This document shows, in pieces, positions 1 to 9,091 of a stretch of 64,000 nt of DNA. A program made the position numbers and the translations under genes. The stretch's first letter is position 1, and every line of letters starts with the position of its first letter. Source of the DNA: Acinetobacter geminorum. GTDB lineage: Bacteria > Pseudomonadota > Gammaproteobacteria > Pseudomonadales > Moraxellaceae. The stretch is taken from contig NZ_JABELE010000002.1 in assembly GCF_013009345.1 (NCBI RefSeq), positions 186,001-250,000 on the forward strand, in the 5' to 3' direction. Under the pieces are notes generated by a model that was not told the origin of the DNA, ran no database searches, and was given only the letters and a program-made list of their open reading frames with translations.

Positions 1-2118
1 TATTTGTTCTCGTGACCAAACACGATGAGCCATAATCAAGTTTTTGAACTTTTCAGCAATCGGCTGGAATTCATCTCCAACAAGAGTGCCTTCATCGGGA
101 ACTAAACCTAGTGGTTCAAGTAAATCAGATTTATTACCTAAAAACGCAATTGGTTTTAAATGCTTGTAAGCCTCTAATAGATAATGGCGAGTTACTCCGT
201 CTTGCATGACAGCGTTTAAGTTATCGCCATCAGGAATAATCACTGCATCATATGCAATTGAAGGCTCAGCCATTTGCATACCATCAGCCACAATAATGTT
301 GTCTTTATGGTCTTTTACAGGAGCTAAGCTTGGCGCTAATAAATGAAGAGTCACCCCTTCTTTAATTGCCCAGTTTTTCATAGCTTCTAATGCATCAGAT
401 TTGACTAAATTATGGATGAGTACTGCAACTTTTCGGCCTTGAATATCTTGGGGTGGGAAAGCCAAGAAAGATAATTTAGCCGATTTTTCAACTGCAGTTT
501 TTTTATAATCTAGCGTTAAATCAGGTACTTCAATTCCTAAATTAGCGCCTACTTGTCGTGCTAAGTCGAGATCAATATTTGCCAAAATTTGTTGAACTTG
601 ACGCTCACGAATGTGTTTTCGTTGCACTTTACTTAATTCAAAAGTATAGGCATCGACCACATGCTTTTGCTCATGAGGGGCAAGGCTCTTGTAGTAAAGG
701 CGCGGTTGAGAAAAATGATCAGAAAAAGTTTCGCTTCTTTGACGAAGTTTGTGTCCGCTAATCTGTTCAGGATAGCTTTCAAAACCGCCGTTTGAAGCAG
801 CAGGTGGGGTTTCAGCTGGCCAATCATTATCAATTGAGTTTGGTTGATATGAAGCCTGCCCTTTATGAATCGTATGCTGGTGAATACCATCACGTTGATT
901 ATTATGGAATGGGCACACAGGTTTATTGATCGAAATTTGATGGAAGTTTGGTCCACCTAAACGGCTTAACTGTGTATCGGTATATGAAAATAGACGTGCT
1001 TGTAGAAGCGGATCATTTGTAAAATCAATTCCTGGCACAATATGTCCCGGACAGAAAGCCACCTGCTCTGTTTCTGCAAAGAAATTATCTACATTTCTGT
1101 TTAAAACAAATCGGCCAATTGGTGTCACTGGAACCAACTCTTCAGGAATAATTTTTGTCGGATCCAATAAGTCGAAGTCAAAGTTCATCTCGTCTTCTTC
1201 TTCAACAATTTGTACACCGAGCTCCCATTCAGGATAAACCCCATTTTCAATGGCTTCATAAAGATCACGACGGTGGAAATCTGGGTCTTTACCTGCAAGC
1301 TTTTGAGCTTCATCCCAAACTAAAGCACTTAAACCCTGTTTAGGTGTCCAGTGGAATTTCACAAAATGTGATTTTCCTTCGGCATTAATGAGACGGAATG
1401 TATGAACCCCAAACCCTTGGATTGAGCGTAAATTACGTGGAATTGCACGGTCTGACATTGCCCAAATCACCGCGTGTGCTGACTCAGGAACTAAAGACAC
1501 AAAATCCCAAAAAGTATCGTGTGCAGATGCTCCTGTTGGCATTTCTGTATCTGGTTCAGGTTTTACAGCATGAACGAAGTCTGGAAACTTAATTCCATCT
1601 TGCACAAAAAATACTGGGGCATTGTTGCCGACTAAATCAAAATTACCCTCTTGGGTATAAAATTTAATGGCAAAACCACGAATATCGCGGACCGTATCAG
1701 CAGAACCACGTGGTCCCTGCACTGTTGAGAAGCGTACAAAAATTGGAGTTTGAATGGTTGGGTCAGTCAAAAAACCAGCTTTTGTTAAGCGCTCATTTCC
1801 TTCATAAGCCTGAAAGTAACCATGAGCACCCACGCCACGCGCATGCACAATACGCTCAGGAATACGTTCATGGTCAAAATGAGTAATCTTTTCTCGTAAA
1901 ATAAAATCTTCTAATAGTGTCGAACCGCGAATACCTGCTCTTAAACTATTCTGGTTATCAGCAATTTTAACCCCTTGATTTGTGGTTAATGCTTCATTGG
2001 TTGCATCGTCTCTGACTGAGTCTAATTGTTCAGTTTTTTGGTTCGTATTCGCTTTATTTGCAGCGTCAGCACCAGCCATTTCACTTGTTTTATTTGTTGA
2101 TTTAATATTATCAGTCAT
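1..2118 (-). CDS. katE: Catalase HPII (large-subunit, clade 2), 3-prime end outside window
   Basis: Monofunctional haem catalase that converts hydrogen peroxide to water and oxygen in the cytoplasm. The 706 visible codons show the catalytic-His region RIVHARGVGAHGYF near residue 90, the haem-ligand Tyr motif RLFSYTDTQL near 377, and after about residue 560 a DJ-1/GATase-like C-terminal domain (KVAVLIHNLV). That extra domain and the length mark the large-subunit class. The start at 2118 is preferred over an in-frame ATG six bases upstream because an AGG lies 8 bases before it. The upstream di-iron gene ends 47 bases away, so the two may be co-transcribed. The stop lies beyond base 1. Confidence 0.95.
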   Translation of the reverse strand, partial: MTDNIKSTNKTSEMAGADAANKANTNQKTEQLDSVRDDATNEALTTNQGVKIADNQNSLRAGIRGSTLLEDFILREKITHFDHERIPERIVHARGVGAHGYFQAYEGNERLTKAGFLTDPTIQTPIFVRFSTVQGPRGSADTVRDIRGFAIKFYTQEGNFDLVGNNAPVFFVQDGIKFPDFVHAVKPEPDTEMPTGASAHDTFWDFVSLVPESAHAVIWAMSDRAIPRNLRSIQGFGVHTFRLINAEGKSHFVKFHWTPKQGLSALVWDEAQKLAGKDPDFHRRDLYEAIENGVYPEWELGVQIVEEEDEMNFDFDLLDPTKIIPEELVPVTPIGRFVLNRNVDNFFAETEQVAFCPGHIVPGIDFTNDPLLQARLFSYTDTQLSRLGGPNFHQISINKPVCPFHNNQRDGIHQHTIHKGQASYQPNSIDNDWPAETPPAASNGGFESYPEQISGHKLRQRSETFSDHFSQPRLYYKSLAPHEQKHVVDAYTFELSKVQRKHIRERQVQQILANIDLDLARQVGANLGIEVPDLTLDYKKTAVEKSAKLSFLAFPPQDIQGRKVAVLIHNLVKSDALEAMKNWAIKEGVTLHLLAPSLAPVKDHKDNIIVADGMQMAEPSIAYDAVIIPDGDNLNAVMQDGVTRHYLLEAYKHLKPIAFLGNKSDLLEPLGLVPDEGTLVGDEFQPIAEKFKNLIMAHRVWSREQI

Positions 2119-2165
2119 GTTCATTACCTATGTTTTAAAGTTAAACGTGGGGTGAGTTAAAAACT

Positions 2166-3584
2166 TCAAGAGTTAGTTTTGTTAAAGGAACTTAAATATG
2201 GAAAAAGGAGCTCGACATATTTACGTGTGCTCCAAAGCCCAATGCTTTTATGGTGTGAATCTGGTGCCAAAAACGGAGTCAGCTTGCATATTTTTATGGC
2301 AAGATCAGGTGTCTGACGTATACGTTCTTGGAGTGCTTCCAGTTCGCCATCAGAAATATAGCTAAACAGATAATCTTGAATACGCTGGCTATTCTTTAGT
2401 TCTCTACTGTATGCCAAGAAGTTAGAAGAATGATCACTACCAGCAATCCAGTCATGAATAATTTGACGTTCTACAGGGTTAAATACCCCAAACATTTTTC
2501 CATTTTCTTCATTAATCATTCGCCAGAACACGCTCTGTTCAGGGTCGGTATTCAATTTAATCCACTTGTGATCAATGAGATGTGTAACCAAGCCTTTAAC
2601 GTCTTCTGGGTTTGATAACCATTGGTTAATGGTTTTACATCCAAACTGTCTGGTTTCGTTATGTATTAGCTGACCCACGAGCGCTTTTCTTTTTAAAATT
2701 TTAAGGACTAAATCTTCAAGATTTAAATTTTTAATAATTTTTGAAGAAGAAACACCATGGTTATTAAGAGCAAAACCACGTTTTAATTTATTAAAGAAAG
2801 CTTCTTTATCTCTGTATTTATTGTAAATATTTTCTATAACTTTAATGGCTTTATCTGCATGTCCGTTATCAATATTGTCGATAGTGATGTGCAAATTAAA
2901 ATATTTAGAATCAATACCCAGTTCTGCAAGCTCATAATTACTAATGAGTAAATGCAGTGGCAGTTGCTCATAACCCAAATTGAAGCCGACAATTTCGGGA
3001 ATAAACTCAGGTGGAGCATAGCCAAGCGCCAGCTGAATCACGGCATTATGATAGTATTCATCCTCTAAAAGTAGATCAAAACTATCAAGCCCCAGACTAC
3101 GTAACAAATCATCATAGATACAGACATGGTTTGCTTTCGGCTCACCGAGTCCAAGCTCTTCTAGATAGGTAATAATAAGGTCATGAAAAATAGGATCATT
3201 CCAGTAGTGAACTGAACTATATAGCCATGCGCCGTCTACTTTTTTAGTTGGAGAAACTTTAATTAAAAATTCAAATGCCTGACCGACATTTTGGAAGTAC
3301 TCTCTCCCCCCCCCACTTTGTCTACGGTTTAGGTAAGTCTGAAATAATTCACAATTTTGTTTATTATCATTTTCACACCATTCTTTAACTGTATTTATAG
3401 ATGCGGGAAAATCAATTTCGTCTTGATCTATTTTATCTATTTCTTTATTAAGGAAATCTTTTGCTTTCTTCCCTTTTTCAAAACTAGAAATATCAGGATC
3501 AAGGAAAAAAACAAATAATTCGTAATAGCTCTGTTGATTATCTTGTAATAGGTCTAATAATCTTTTTTTCACTACAACAGGCAT
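2166..3584 (-). CDS. Iron-containing redox enzyme (haem-oxygenase-like di-iron family)
   Basis: A 472-residue protein of the haem-oxygenase-like di-iron oxidase/oxygenase superfamily (Haem_oxygenas_2 type). The diagnostic segment is YFNLHITIDNIDNGH near residue 236, which supplies two iron-ligand His residues and an Asp. A conserved-looking VDGAWLYSSVHYW lies near residue 112. Members oxidise small substrates such as fatty acids or amino-acid derivatives; the substrate here cannot be read. The gene sits directly upstream of katE in the same direction, suggesting an oxidative-stress setting. Codons near residue 91 (Gly-Gly-Gly) are encoded by an uninterrupted 9-base G tract, a possible slippage site. 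Confidence 0.8.
   Translation of the reverse strand: MPVVVKKRLLDLLQDNQQSYYELFVFFLDPDISSFEKGKKAKDFLNKEIDKIDQDEIDFPASINTVKEWCENDNKQNCELFQTYLNRRQSGGGREYFQNVGQAFEFLIKVSPTKKVDGAWLYSSVHYWNDPIFHDLIITYLEELGLGEPKANHVCIYDDLLRSLGLDSFDLLLEDEYYHNAVIQLALGYAPPEFIPEIVGFNLGYEQLPLHLLISNYELAELGIDSKYFNLHITIDNIDNGHADKAIKVIENIYNKYRDKEAFFNKLKRGFALNNHGVSSSKIIKNLNLEDLVLKILKRKALVGQLIHNETRQFGCKTINQWLSNPEDVKGLVTHLIDHKWIKLNTDPEQSVFWRMINEENGKMFGVFNPVERQIIHDWIAGSDHSSNFLAYSRELKNSQRIQDYLFSYISDGELEALQERIRQTPDLAIKICKLTPFLAPDSHHKSIGLWSTRKYVELLFPYLSSFNKTNS
3306..3314. repeat. Nine-base C homopolymer inside a coding region
   Basis: An uninterrupted run of nine C (nine G in the coding sense) lies inside the di-iron oxygenase gene. 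Gain or loss of one base would shift the frame about one fifth of the way into the protein. Such tracts are classic phase-variation sites in other bacteria; whether this one varies is not visible here. Confidence 0.9.
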
Positions 3585-3900
3585 TTCTATTCTCCTTTAG
3601 TGAGATATAAATTACCATACTTTAAGAAAACTATAATCTCAGCATATCTTTGTTATATTACGTTATTAAGAAAAACCGCATCCCTTTTAAATCATTAAAA
3701 TTCAACAACATAAATCATAACACAAATTTACATTCTCAACTTTAGAATAATTTAAATATTTGCTTTTATAAAAAACATATAAATTATTAATTTTCATTAC
3801 ATTTGAGTTACTTTTAAGATTATACAGACTAAAAACTTAACAAAAAGAAATCAAAAATAATCTTATAACTAAATTAAAAACAATTGTAAGGAGAGTACAA
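3585..3900. other. AT-rich divergent intergenic region
   Basis: 316 bases between two divergent genes. Very AT-rich with no open frame of note. It must hold promoters for both sides. An AAGGAGAG Shine-Dalgarno lies just before 3901. No clear operator or terminator was seen. Confidence 0.5.
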
Positions 3901-4377
3901 ATGTTTAACTCATGCTGCAAACTACTAGCACAAGAAAAAATTAAAATCGCATTTTTTGAAAGTGCATCTGCAGGTTATTTAGCTTACCGCTTTTCTTTGA
4001 GTCCCTATTCAGGTGATATTCTTATTGGGAGCTTAGTCAGTTACGACTTACGTGTTAAAGAAAATACACTTCATATTTCACCTGAACTCATTGAAAAATA
4101 TACACCTGAGTCGATGCAAGTCACTGTAGAAATGATCAAAAAAGGTAAAGAACTCCTGAATGCCGATCTTTATATTGCCTGTACCGGGTTATTAAAAAAA
4201 GGAGGTTCTGAAACTCAAGAAAAACCTGTAGGTACCTTTTTTTATTGTATTTATTATAAAAATAATTTTTATAATTTTAGACGACTATTTAAAGGACTAC
4301 CCTATCTTAAACTTAGACAACTGCTCTATTACATTACGCAGGATATAAAATATGTAATATTGGATAATAAAAAATAG
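3901..4377 (+). CDS. CinA/PncC-type amidohydrolase-like protein
   Basis: 158 residues, the usual size of a stand-alone CinA C-terminal domain (nicotinamide-nucleotide amidase, which recycles NMN to NaMN). The family landmarks are recognisable: FESASAGYLAYRF replaces the common ESCTGG loop at residues 18-30, LVSYDLRVKENTL matches the VSYSN..K segment, and ACTGLLKKGG...KPVGTFF matches the TGIAGP..KPVGTV stretch. The altered first loop and the Lys-rich GLLKKGG make catalytic activity uncertain. An AAGGAGAG sits 8 bases before the ATG. The setting between stress genes suggests a stationary-phase or stress role (inference). Confidence 0.75.
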   Translation: MFNSCCKLLAQEKIKIAFFESASAGYLAYRFSLSPYSGDILIGSLVSYDLRVKENTLHISPELIEKYTPESMQVTVEMIKKGKELLNADLYIACTGLLKKGGSETQEKPVGTFFYCIYYKNNFYNFRRLFKGLPYLKLRQLLYYITQDIKYVILDNKK

Positions 4378-4656
4378 CTTTCCTTCATAAAAGATAACAA
4401 ATACATATTTAGAAATGATCATAGCTTTTATTTAACCTCTATGTACCCAAATGTAATTTTAACTATATTCATATTAATTATGTTTATTCATTCAAATTAC
4501 ATTTTATATAAATCAAGGTTTTATTTAATATTTAAAGTTACAGTTAAATATAGGGTAACAGCCCGAAGCTACACATTAAAAAATTTCATGTTTAAATAAA
4601 CCTATCTGAAGCTCTCAGATAAAACACACATCATAAATGATATGAGGTAATTAAAG

Positions 4657-4869
4657 ATGAGCAGTACTAATAATCAAAGCAATCAACGCGATAATCAACA
4701 GCAACAACAACAGCAAAACGACAACCGCAACAACCAACAGCAGCAAGGCAATCAACAGCAACAGAACAATCAGCAACAACAGCAAAATGACAACCGCCGC
4801 CAACAACAAGGCTCTAATCAAAAAGATTCAGGCCAACAAAACTCAAATAACAATAATCAGCAACGTTAA
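4657..4869 (+). CDS. Gln/Asn-rich hydrophilin-like small protein
   Basis: A 70-residue protein composed almost entirely of Q, N, S, D, R and G, with repeated QQQQ, NQQQQ and NDNR blocks and no hydrophobic core, so it must be intrinsically disordered. A TGAGGTAATTAAAG leader supplies a Shine-Dalgarno before the ATG. Small disordered hydrophilins of this kind contribute to desiccation tolerance in A. baumannii (the DtpA/DtpB type); whether this is one of them cannot be decided here. Two further Q/N/E/K-rich proteins occur at 50286 and 51811. Confidence 0.7.
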   Translation: MSSTNNQSNQRDNQQQQQQQNDNRNNQQQQGNQQQQNNQQQQQNDNRRQQQGSNQKDSGQQNSNNNNQQR

Positions 4870-4984
4870 TCCGTTGCTGACTTAAATGTCATTTGATGCG
4901 GTCATTCATTTTATTTAGGAAGGTGCCCTCACCTTCCTAAATTTAACATAAGCATAAAATTAAATAAGAGAAGAGGAAAAACTG

Positions 4985-5302
4985 ATGACAGATCAAAATA
5001 CAGACCATACTCGACTAGTAGCTGGCGACCATAATTATTCTGACTCTCGCTGGCGAGAAAGTTATCTTACTCGACCTTATTATCAAGAAGCTCAATTAAC
5101 TACGCCAGATCTGGATTATGATCGTGATTTTTCTGCAGCTTATGAACTAGGTCACCGTGCCCGTTCAGAATCGAAAGAAGGAACTCAGTTTGAAGATATG
5201 GAAAGTAGATTGCAACAAAAGTGGGAAGAACTCAAAGCTGAATCCCGATTAAAATGGGAACATGCAAAACAAGCCATTAAAGATGCATGGGATGGCATGT
5301 GA
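4985..5302 (+). CDS. Small hydrophilic protein with amphipathic C-terminal helix
   Basis: 105 residues, preceded by AGAAGAGGAAAA. The first 60 residues are acidic, Tyr-rich and polar with no membrane segment; residues 65-103 (MESRLQQKWEELKAE onward) form a highly charged, Trp-containing amphipathic helix like those in CsbD- or LEA-type stress proteins. No family was recognised. It follows the Q/N-rich gene in the same direction and is closed by a strong terminator, so both look like a stress-protein unit (inference). Confidence 0.7.
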   Translation: MTDQNTDHTRLVAGDHNYSDSRWRESYLTRPYYQEAQLTTPDLDYDRDFSAAYELGHRARSESKEGTQFEDMESRLQQKWEELKAESRLKWEHAKQAIKDAWDGM

Positions 5303-5327
5303 CGTCCTTAATTGCTCCAAAGCATAT

Positions 5328-5368
5328 AGCTTATTTCCTATTGGCCCTGGGAAATAAGCTTTTTTTTA
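5328..5368 (+). terminator. Rho-independent terminator
   Basis: An 11-bp stem (AGCTTATTTCC with GGAAATAAGCT) with an 11-base loop is followed by seven T. It ends the transcript of the 4985 gene. Confidence 0.9.
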
Positions 5369-5445
5369 TGGATGTGTGTACTAAAGAATACTAAACAATT
5401 AATTATTTTTATATTTTCATTTTTTATTATGTTACATACTTTATA

Positions 5446-5487
5446 GAAAAAAGTTAAGGAAACCCACATAACTATGAGTTTCCTTAA
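5446..5487 (-). terminator. Rho-independent terminator
   Basis: TTAAGGAAAC pairs with GTTTCCTTAA (10 bp); on the minus strand it is followed by CTTTTTTC. It lies 9 bases after the stop codon of the small lipoprotein gene. Confidence 0.85.
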
Positions 5488-5495
5488 ATAAAAAA

Positions 5496-5642
5496 TTATG
5501 AATTTTTATCCATTTGTTGAGAAGTGGTTGGATCATTAGAGCCATGTGTTCCATCATCATCTGTTGAATTTCGATCTTGGCAAGCGCTCATACCCATGGC
5601 GATTGCAACAACCATACTCACTGCACAAAAAATTCTTAACAT
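5496..5642 (-). CDS. Small lipoprotein, 48 residues
   Basis: The 48-codon frame begins MLRIFCAVSMVVAIAMGMSAC: a basic start, a hydrophobic stretch and a lipobox (MSAC) with Cys at 21, followed by a short acidic, Asp/Ser/Gln-rich tail. An AAGGGTGG lies before the ATG and a terminator follows directly, so this is a real gene despite its size. It resembles an entericidin-like small lipoprotein in form only; function unknown. Confidence 0.75.
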   Translation of the reverse strand: MLRIFCAVSMVVAIAMGMSACQDRNSTDDDGTHGSNDPTTSQQMDKNS

Positions 5643-6110
5643 TGAGGCCACCCTTATAAATCTTAAGATGTAGACTTATGAATAACATTATCTTATGTTG
5701 GCCTACCGCTGTGGTTCTCTTAAGTTTTGTAGGTTATGCAAGCTTTTGTAAAAACTTGAATAAAATAAATGATAAAAAATTACTCTTCTTGCAATTGATA
5801 TTTTATTTAAAATTTGGCAACAGCTATTTATTTAATTACGCCATATTCATAAAATTAAATTTGGTTACTCTTTTTTGCTTTATGTTTAGTCAAGTCATTG
5901 AACACGAACACTATACAAATAAACAATTAATAAATATTTGATATATAAACATTAAAAATTATTTTTATAATCATATTGAACCATTATTCAATAACTCCAA
6001 TTGTAAATAACTCATTATTTTATTAATGAAAATTTAAAAATATTAATATTTGTTTATATAAACCAATCTTTTATTTTTGCAATTGACCCGCTTTAAGGCT
6101 CAGCTTATGA
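5643..6110. other. AT-rich region without a supported gene
   Basis: Contains an 87-codon frame (5678-5941) rich in hydrophobic residues but with no Shine-Dalgarno and no family likeness, judged chance. From about 5940 the sequence is extremely AT-rich and leads into the structured RNA. Confidence 0.4.
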
Positions 6111-6275
6111 TGCTCCGGCTGACCTATTTTGTCAGTCGGTTTTAGCAGACCGTCTACCTAAGCGCACTAAAAACGAGTTTTTTGGTGTGTAGCCCCTCGT
6201 GCCTTTGACGGAGGAACGGGAGTGGGACACCTTCGGGTGTGCTGGTTTCTTAGGTATCAGTCTGCTAACCCTCTT
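6111..6275 (+). ncRNA. C4-like structured RNA, copy 1
   Basis: A folded RNA unlike its AT-rich surroundings. Stems seen: CGGCTGAC/GTCAGTCG (6116-6138), long-range AGCAGAC/GTCTGCT (6144-6150 with 6260-6266), TACCTAAG/CTTAGGTA (6155-6162 with 6249-6256), an internal arm CGCACTAAAAA/TTTTTGGTGTG, and ACACC-TTCG-GGTGT (6227-6240). Two other copies (minus strand, about 33.4 and 49.1 kb) keep the same stems with different sequences. The layout recalls the phage P1/P7/P4 C4 antisense RNAs, of which Acinetobacter is reported to carry many relatives; the family name is inference. Confidence 0.75.
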
Positions 6276-6338
6276 TCGTTTCACCACCATAATTAATAGC
6301 AGTGATTGGGCGCAACTTCTTTTATCAAGGAGTCTCTA

Positions 6339-6488
6339 ATGACTATTATTTTATATCGTGTTATTTCATCTACTCTTCATTACGTTATCGATTTAGCTGA
6401 AACTATTTTCAAGAAAAAGCTCTATTTTTTTATGTTGCTGCTTTCTTCTTTTTTCAGAGTAAATATTTCCATATTTAAAGCTGGATAA
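6339..6488 (+). CDS. Small hydrophobic peptide downstream of C4-like RNA
   Basis: 49 codons (MTIILYRVISSTLHYVIDLA...), with AAGGAG six bases before the ATG, which decides this start over an upstream frame. Residues 25-45 form a plausible membrane segment. The Shine-Dalgarno can pair with an upstream ACTTCTT, as happens in the other two C4-like copies, so translation may be controlled by the RNA. No family recognised. Confidence 0.5.
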   Translation: MTIILYRVISSTLHYVIDLAETIFKKKLYFFMLLLSSFFRVNISIFKAG

Positions 6489-6547
6489 AGACTAGAAAAT
6501 TTCTATAAACATGACTTAACGATAACAACAACCAATGAAGAGCAATA

Positions 6548-6850
6548 ATGATGTTTTTTTTATATCGTATTGTTTTAGTGTGCACCCTATTAATAAGTTC
6601 TATAAGTTTATTAGGTTGCAGATCTATTAGTAAAAATGAATTTAATACACATTGTGTTTGGGCTGGTCGTGCACTTTCACAATGCAACTGTATTTATAAC
6701 TCTTTAGAAAAACATTATTCGCCACAATTTGTTGAGAACTTGCCTAAAGTAAGCTTACAAAATATTGATGCGGATATGCACTTTGTGGAAACAATGAATG
6801 AAACAATGCACCAATGTCAGTTAAGTGCCAGAAAAAGTTTAATTAACTAA
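6548..6850 (+). CDS. Small lipoprotein
   Basis: 100 residues with signal peptide MMFFLYRIVLVCTLLISSI and lipobox SLLGC (Cys at about 24), then a soluble part with four more Cys (CVW, CNC, QC), suggesting a disulfide-bonded periplasmic or outer-membrane lipoprotein. Its end overlaps the convergent LysR gene by 8 bases. Function unknown. Confidence 0.65.
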   Translation: MMFFLYRIVLVCTLLISSISLLGCRSISKNEFNTHCVWAGRALSQCNCIYNSLEKHYSPQFVENLPKVSLQNIDADMHFVETMNETMHQCQLSARKSLIN

Positions 6851-7748
6851 TATTCGCATGCTCTACTAAGAAATCTAGAAAGGCCCTTACACGCTTAGGG
6901 ACATATTTATCATGTCCTATCCAAACAGCATGGAATTCTTCCGAAGCATTGATATTCCAATCTTCAAGGATTCTAACCAACTGTTTTTGTTCTAAAGCTT
7001 TTTGGACTTGGAATTCATTAAGCTGTGCAATACCAACTCCTGCAAGCGCCAATTGTAAGATTGCCTCTCCATGATTTACTTTTAAAACTTTGGTTGGTGT
7101 AAGTGTGATTTCTTGAACGTCTTTTTTAAAGAGCCACGTTTTGTTCTGGCGCTGATAACTTACATCTAAAAGCTGATGTTCATGTAGTTCATCTGGATGC
7201 TCAGGACAACCGTACTTTTCAATATATACAGGAGAGCAAACATACTGTTTATAAGTACTGCCAAGCGAGCGGGCCACCAAATTGGAGCTTTTCAAAGGTC
7301 CTGTTCGAATCGCAACATCAATTCTTTGTTCAACCAAATTAATGACTTCATCACTCAAATGAGCTTCTAATTCAATTTCCGGGTAGCGTTGATTAAACAA
7401 ACTAATGCATGGCAATAGAAAGTGTGTCCAATATGAAAAACTGGTATGGATTCTAATTCGCCCTTTCGGTGTATGATTTGCGGTAACCGCTTGTTCCAGT
7501 TCGTCTAAGTCATTGAGTATTTGAATGCCTTGCTCATAAAACTGGCATCCTTCACTGGTAAGCTGAAACTGACGTGTTGAACGGTTGAGTAACCTGACAC
7601 CCAGTCTTTTTTCTAAACGAGAAATTAACTTGCTTACGGCAGACGGCGTCATGTTACATGCTCTTGCTACCGCTGAAAAACTTCCAAGCTCGACCACCCG
7701 TATAAAAATTGCCAACTCGCCAGAACGATTGATATCAAAATAAGACAT
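6843..7748 (-). CDS. LysR-family transcriptional regulator
   Basis: 301 residues, typical LysR length. The N-terminal winged helix-turn-helix is clear (FSAVARACNMTPSAVSKLI, residues 22-41, then RLEKRLGVRLLNRSTR); the rest is the substrate-binding domain. Divergent from the SGNH-hydrolase gene with 111 bases between, the usual arrangement for a LysR gene and its target. The target is now truncated, so the pair may no longer be functional. It belongs to the broad CrgA/DmlR-type group by sequence feel; effector unknown. Confidence 0.9.
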   Translation of the reverse strand: MSYFDINRSGELAIFIRVVELGSFSAVARACNMTPSAVSKLISRLEKRLGVRLLNRSTRQFQLTSEGCQFYEQGIQILNDLDELEQAVTANHTPKGRIRIHTSFSYWTHFLLPCISLFNQRYPEIELEAHLSDEVINLVEQRIDVAIRTGPLKSSNLVARSLGSTYKQYVCSPVYIEKYGCPEHPDELHEHQLLDVSYQRQNKTWLFKKDVQEITLTPTKVLKVNHGEAILQLALAGVGIAQLNEFQVQKALEQKQLVRILEDWNINASEEFHAVWIGHDKYVPKRVRAFLDFLVEHANIS

Positions 7749-7859
7749 AGTAAAATTTATTTAAGAATTATATTCACAAATCTTATTCCGCTTAGACCGC
7801 TATAACAAGGCATCAATTTGTTTCAAGATACCTTTAATTCGTTTTAAAGAGTTCTTGAG

Positions 7860-8774
7860 ATGAAACTTTATCAATCTGCACTATTCTCTCTCGTTTTATT
7901 TACGAGCTTTGCACAAGCAGAAGTACAAAAGAGCCAATGGATTACCACTTGGGCAGCTAGTCCACAAAAAGTCTGGAATAAAGATTTCGTTTTTCCAACC
8001 CTAATTCCCGAGCAAATATCCAATCAGACTATTAAGCAAATCAGCCAAATTAGTTTAGGTGGTGAAGCGGTTAGGCTCGTTTTTACCAATCAATATGGGG
8101 ATCAACCACTTTATATTGATAAAACTACTGTGGGGTTAGTCAAAGGACAAAGTCTTAAATCAAAGAGTGCTTACCCAGTTTATTTCTCAGGAAAGCTTAA
8201 AGCACAAATTTTACCTGGCAAACAATTGATCAGTGATCCAATCCAGCTCCCTGTTCCCGATCATGCGCAGTTAATGGTAAATACCTTTATTCAAAGGCCA
8301 ACTACATTTAAAACTTTTCATTGGGATGCGAAACAAACCAGTTGGCTCATTACGGGCAACCAGACTGCGAACTTAAATATGCCTAGTAGTGCCAAAACTA
8401 CAACTGCGCGATTATTATTGTCGGCTGTAGAAGTAAAACCAAAGCGTAAAGCCCATGTTATTGCTGTCATTGGAGACTCAATTACCGATGGAGCAACTGC
8501 AACTTTAGATGCAAATACACGATGGACCGACTTTTTATCTAAGCGCTTATCGCCACATCAAGTCGCGGTCATTAATAGTGGAATTTCAGGAAATCGATTA
8601 CTCACAGACGGTATGGGTGACAATGCTTTAGATCGTTTGAAAAAAGAAGTATTTCAATATTCAGGTGTGAAAACATTAATTGTTTTGTTGGGTATTAATG
8701 ATATTTCATGGCCCGGTACCGCATTTGCACCTAAACAACAAATACCGACTTTTGAAACACTCACTCCTCAGTAA
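7860..8774 (+). pseudogene. SGNH/GDSL hydrolase, C-terminally truncated
   Basis: The signal peptide (MKLYQSALFSLVLFTSFAQA) and two hydrolase blocks are present: GDSITDG with the nucleophilic Ser near residue 206 and LLGINDI (block III) near 277. Family members run to about 400 residues and carry the catalytic Asp/His pair near the C-terminus; here the frame stops at 304, right after FETLT, where an IS256 remnant begins. The missing Asp-His pair means the product is very probably inactive. Confidence 0.8.
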
Positions 8775-8933
8775 AGAAGGTCATTTACTTAGCAACATCA
8801 AATGCTGCGAAGAAATGGACGATGCCAATTCAAAATTGGCGTTTAGCAATGAATTGGTTTACGATTCAGTTCGATGATCGATTAAAAGATCATTTATAAA
8901 AAATGGAACTTACACAAAATAATTTACAGGCTC
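8765..8933 (+). mobile_element. IS256-family remnant (transposase C-terminus and right end)
   Basis: In the frame ending at 8899 the sequence reads SVKKVIYLATSNAAKKWTM, then PIQNWRLAMNWFTIQFDDR and LKDHL-stop: the typical C-terminus of IS256-family transposases. Ten bases further, 8908-8933 (ACTTACACAAAATAATTTAC then AGGCTC) looks like the terminal inverted repeat of the family. The rest of the element is gone, so it was deleted from within up to the SGNH gene. Confidence 0.75.
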
Positions 8934-9091
8934 CATAATTTGCCATCCTTGACTTTCAACCAGATAACTACCAATTAATGCTGAAAGAATCCCGCCAATT
9001 GCATAACCACTAAACATACTCCCAACCAGCGTACTTCTTATACGTTTAGGCGCATATTCTGATGTAAGTGCAACTAAATTTGGCATGACCC
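8934..9091 (-). pseudogene. MFS transporter internal fragment
   Basis: About 52 codons reading GVMPNLVALTSEYAPKRIRS and GYAIGGILSALIGSYLVESQ, matching helices 4-5 of aromatic-acid:H+ symporter (AAHS) type MFS proteins. Both flanks are broken: one side by the IS256 right end (frame continues into the inverted repeat), the other by fusion to the FhaB-like gene. It is a remnant only. Confidence 0.75.

Noticed and set aside
1155..1592. Small plus-strand frames
   Set aside because: Antisense to katE, which has clear catalase motifs throughout.
5678..5941. 87-codon frame
   Set aside because: No ribosome site, AT-driven amino-acid content, no family likeness.
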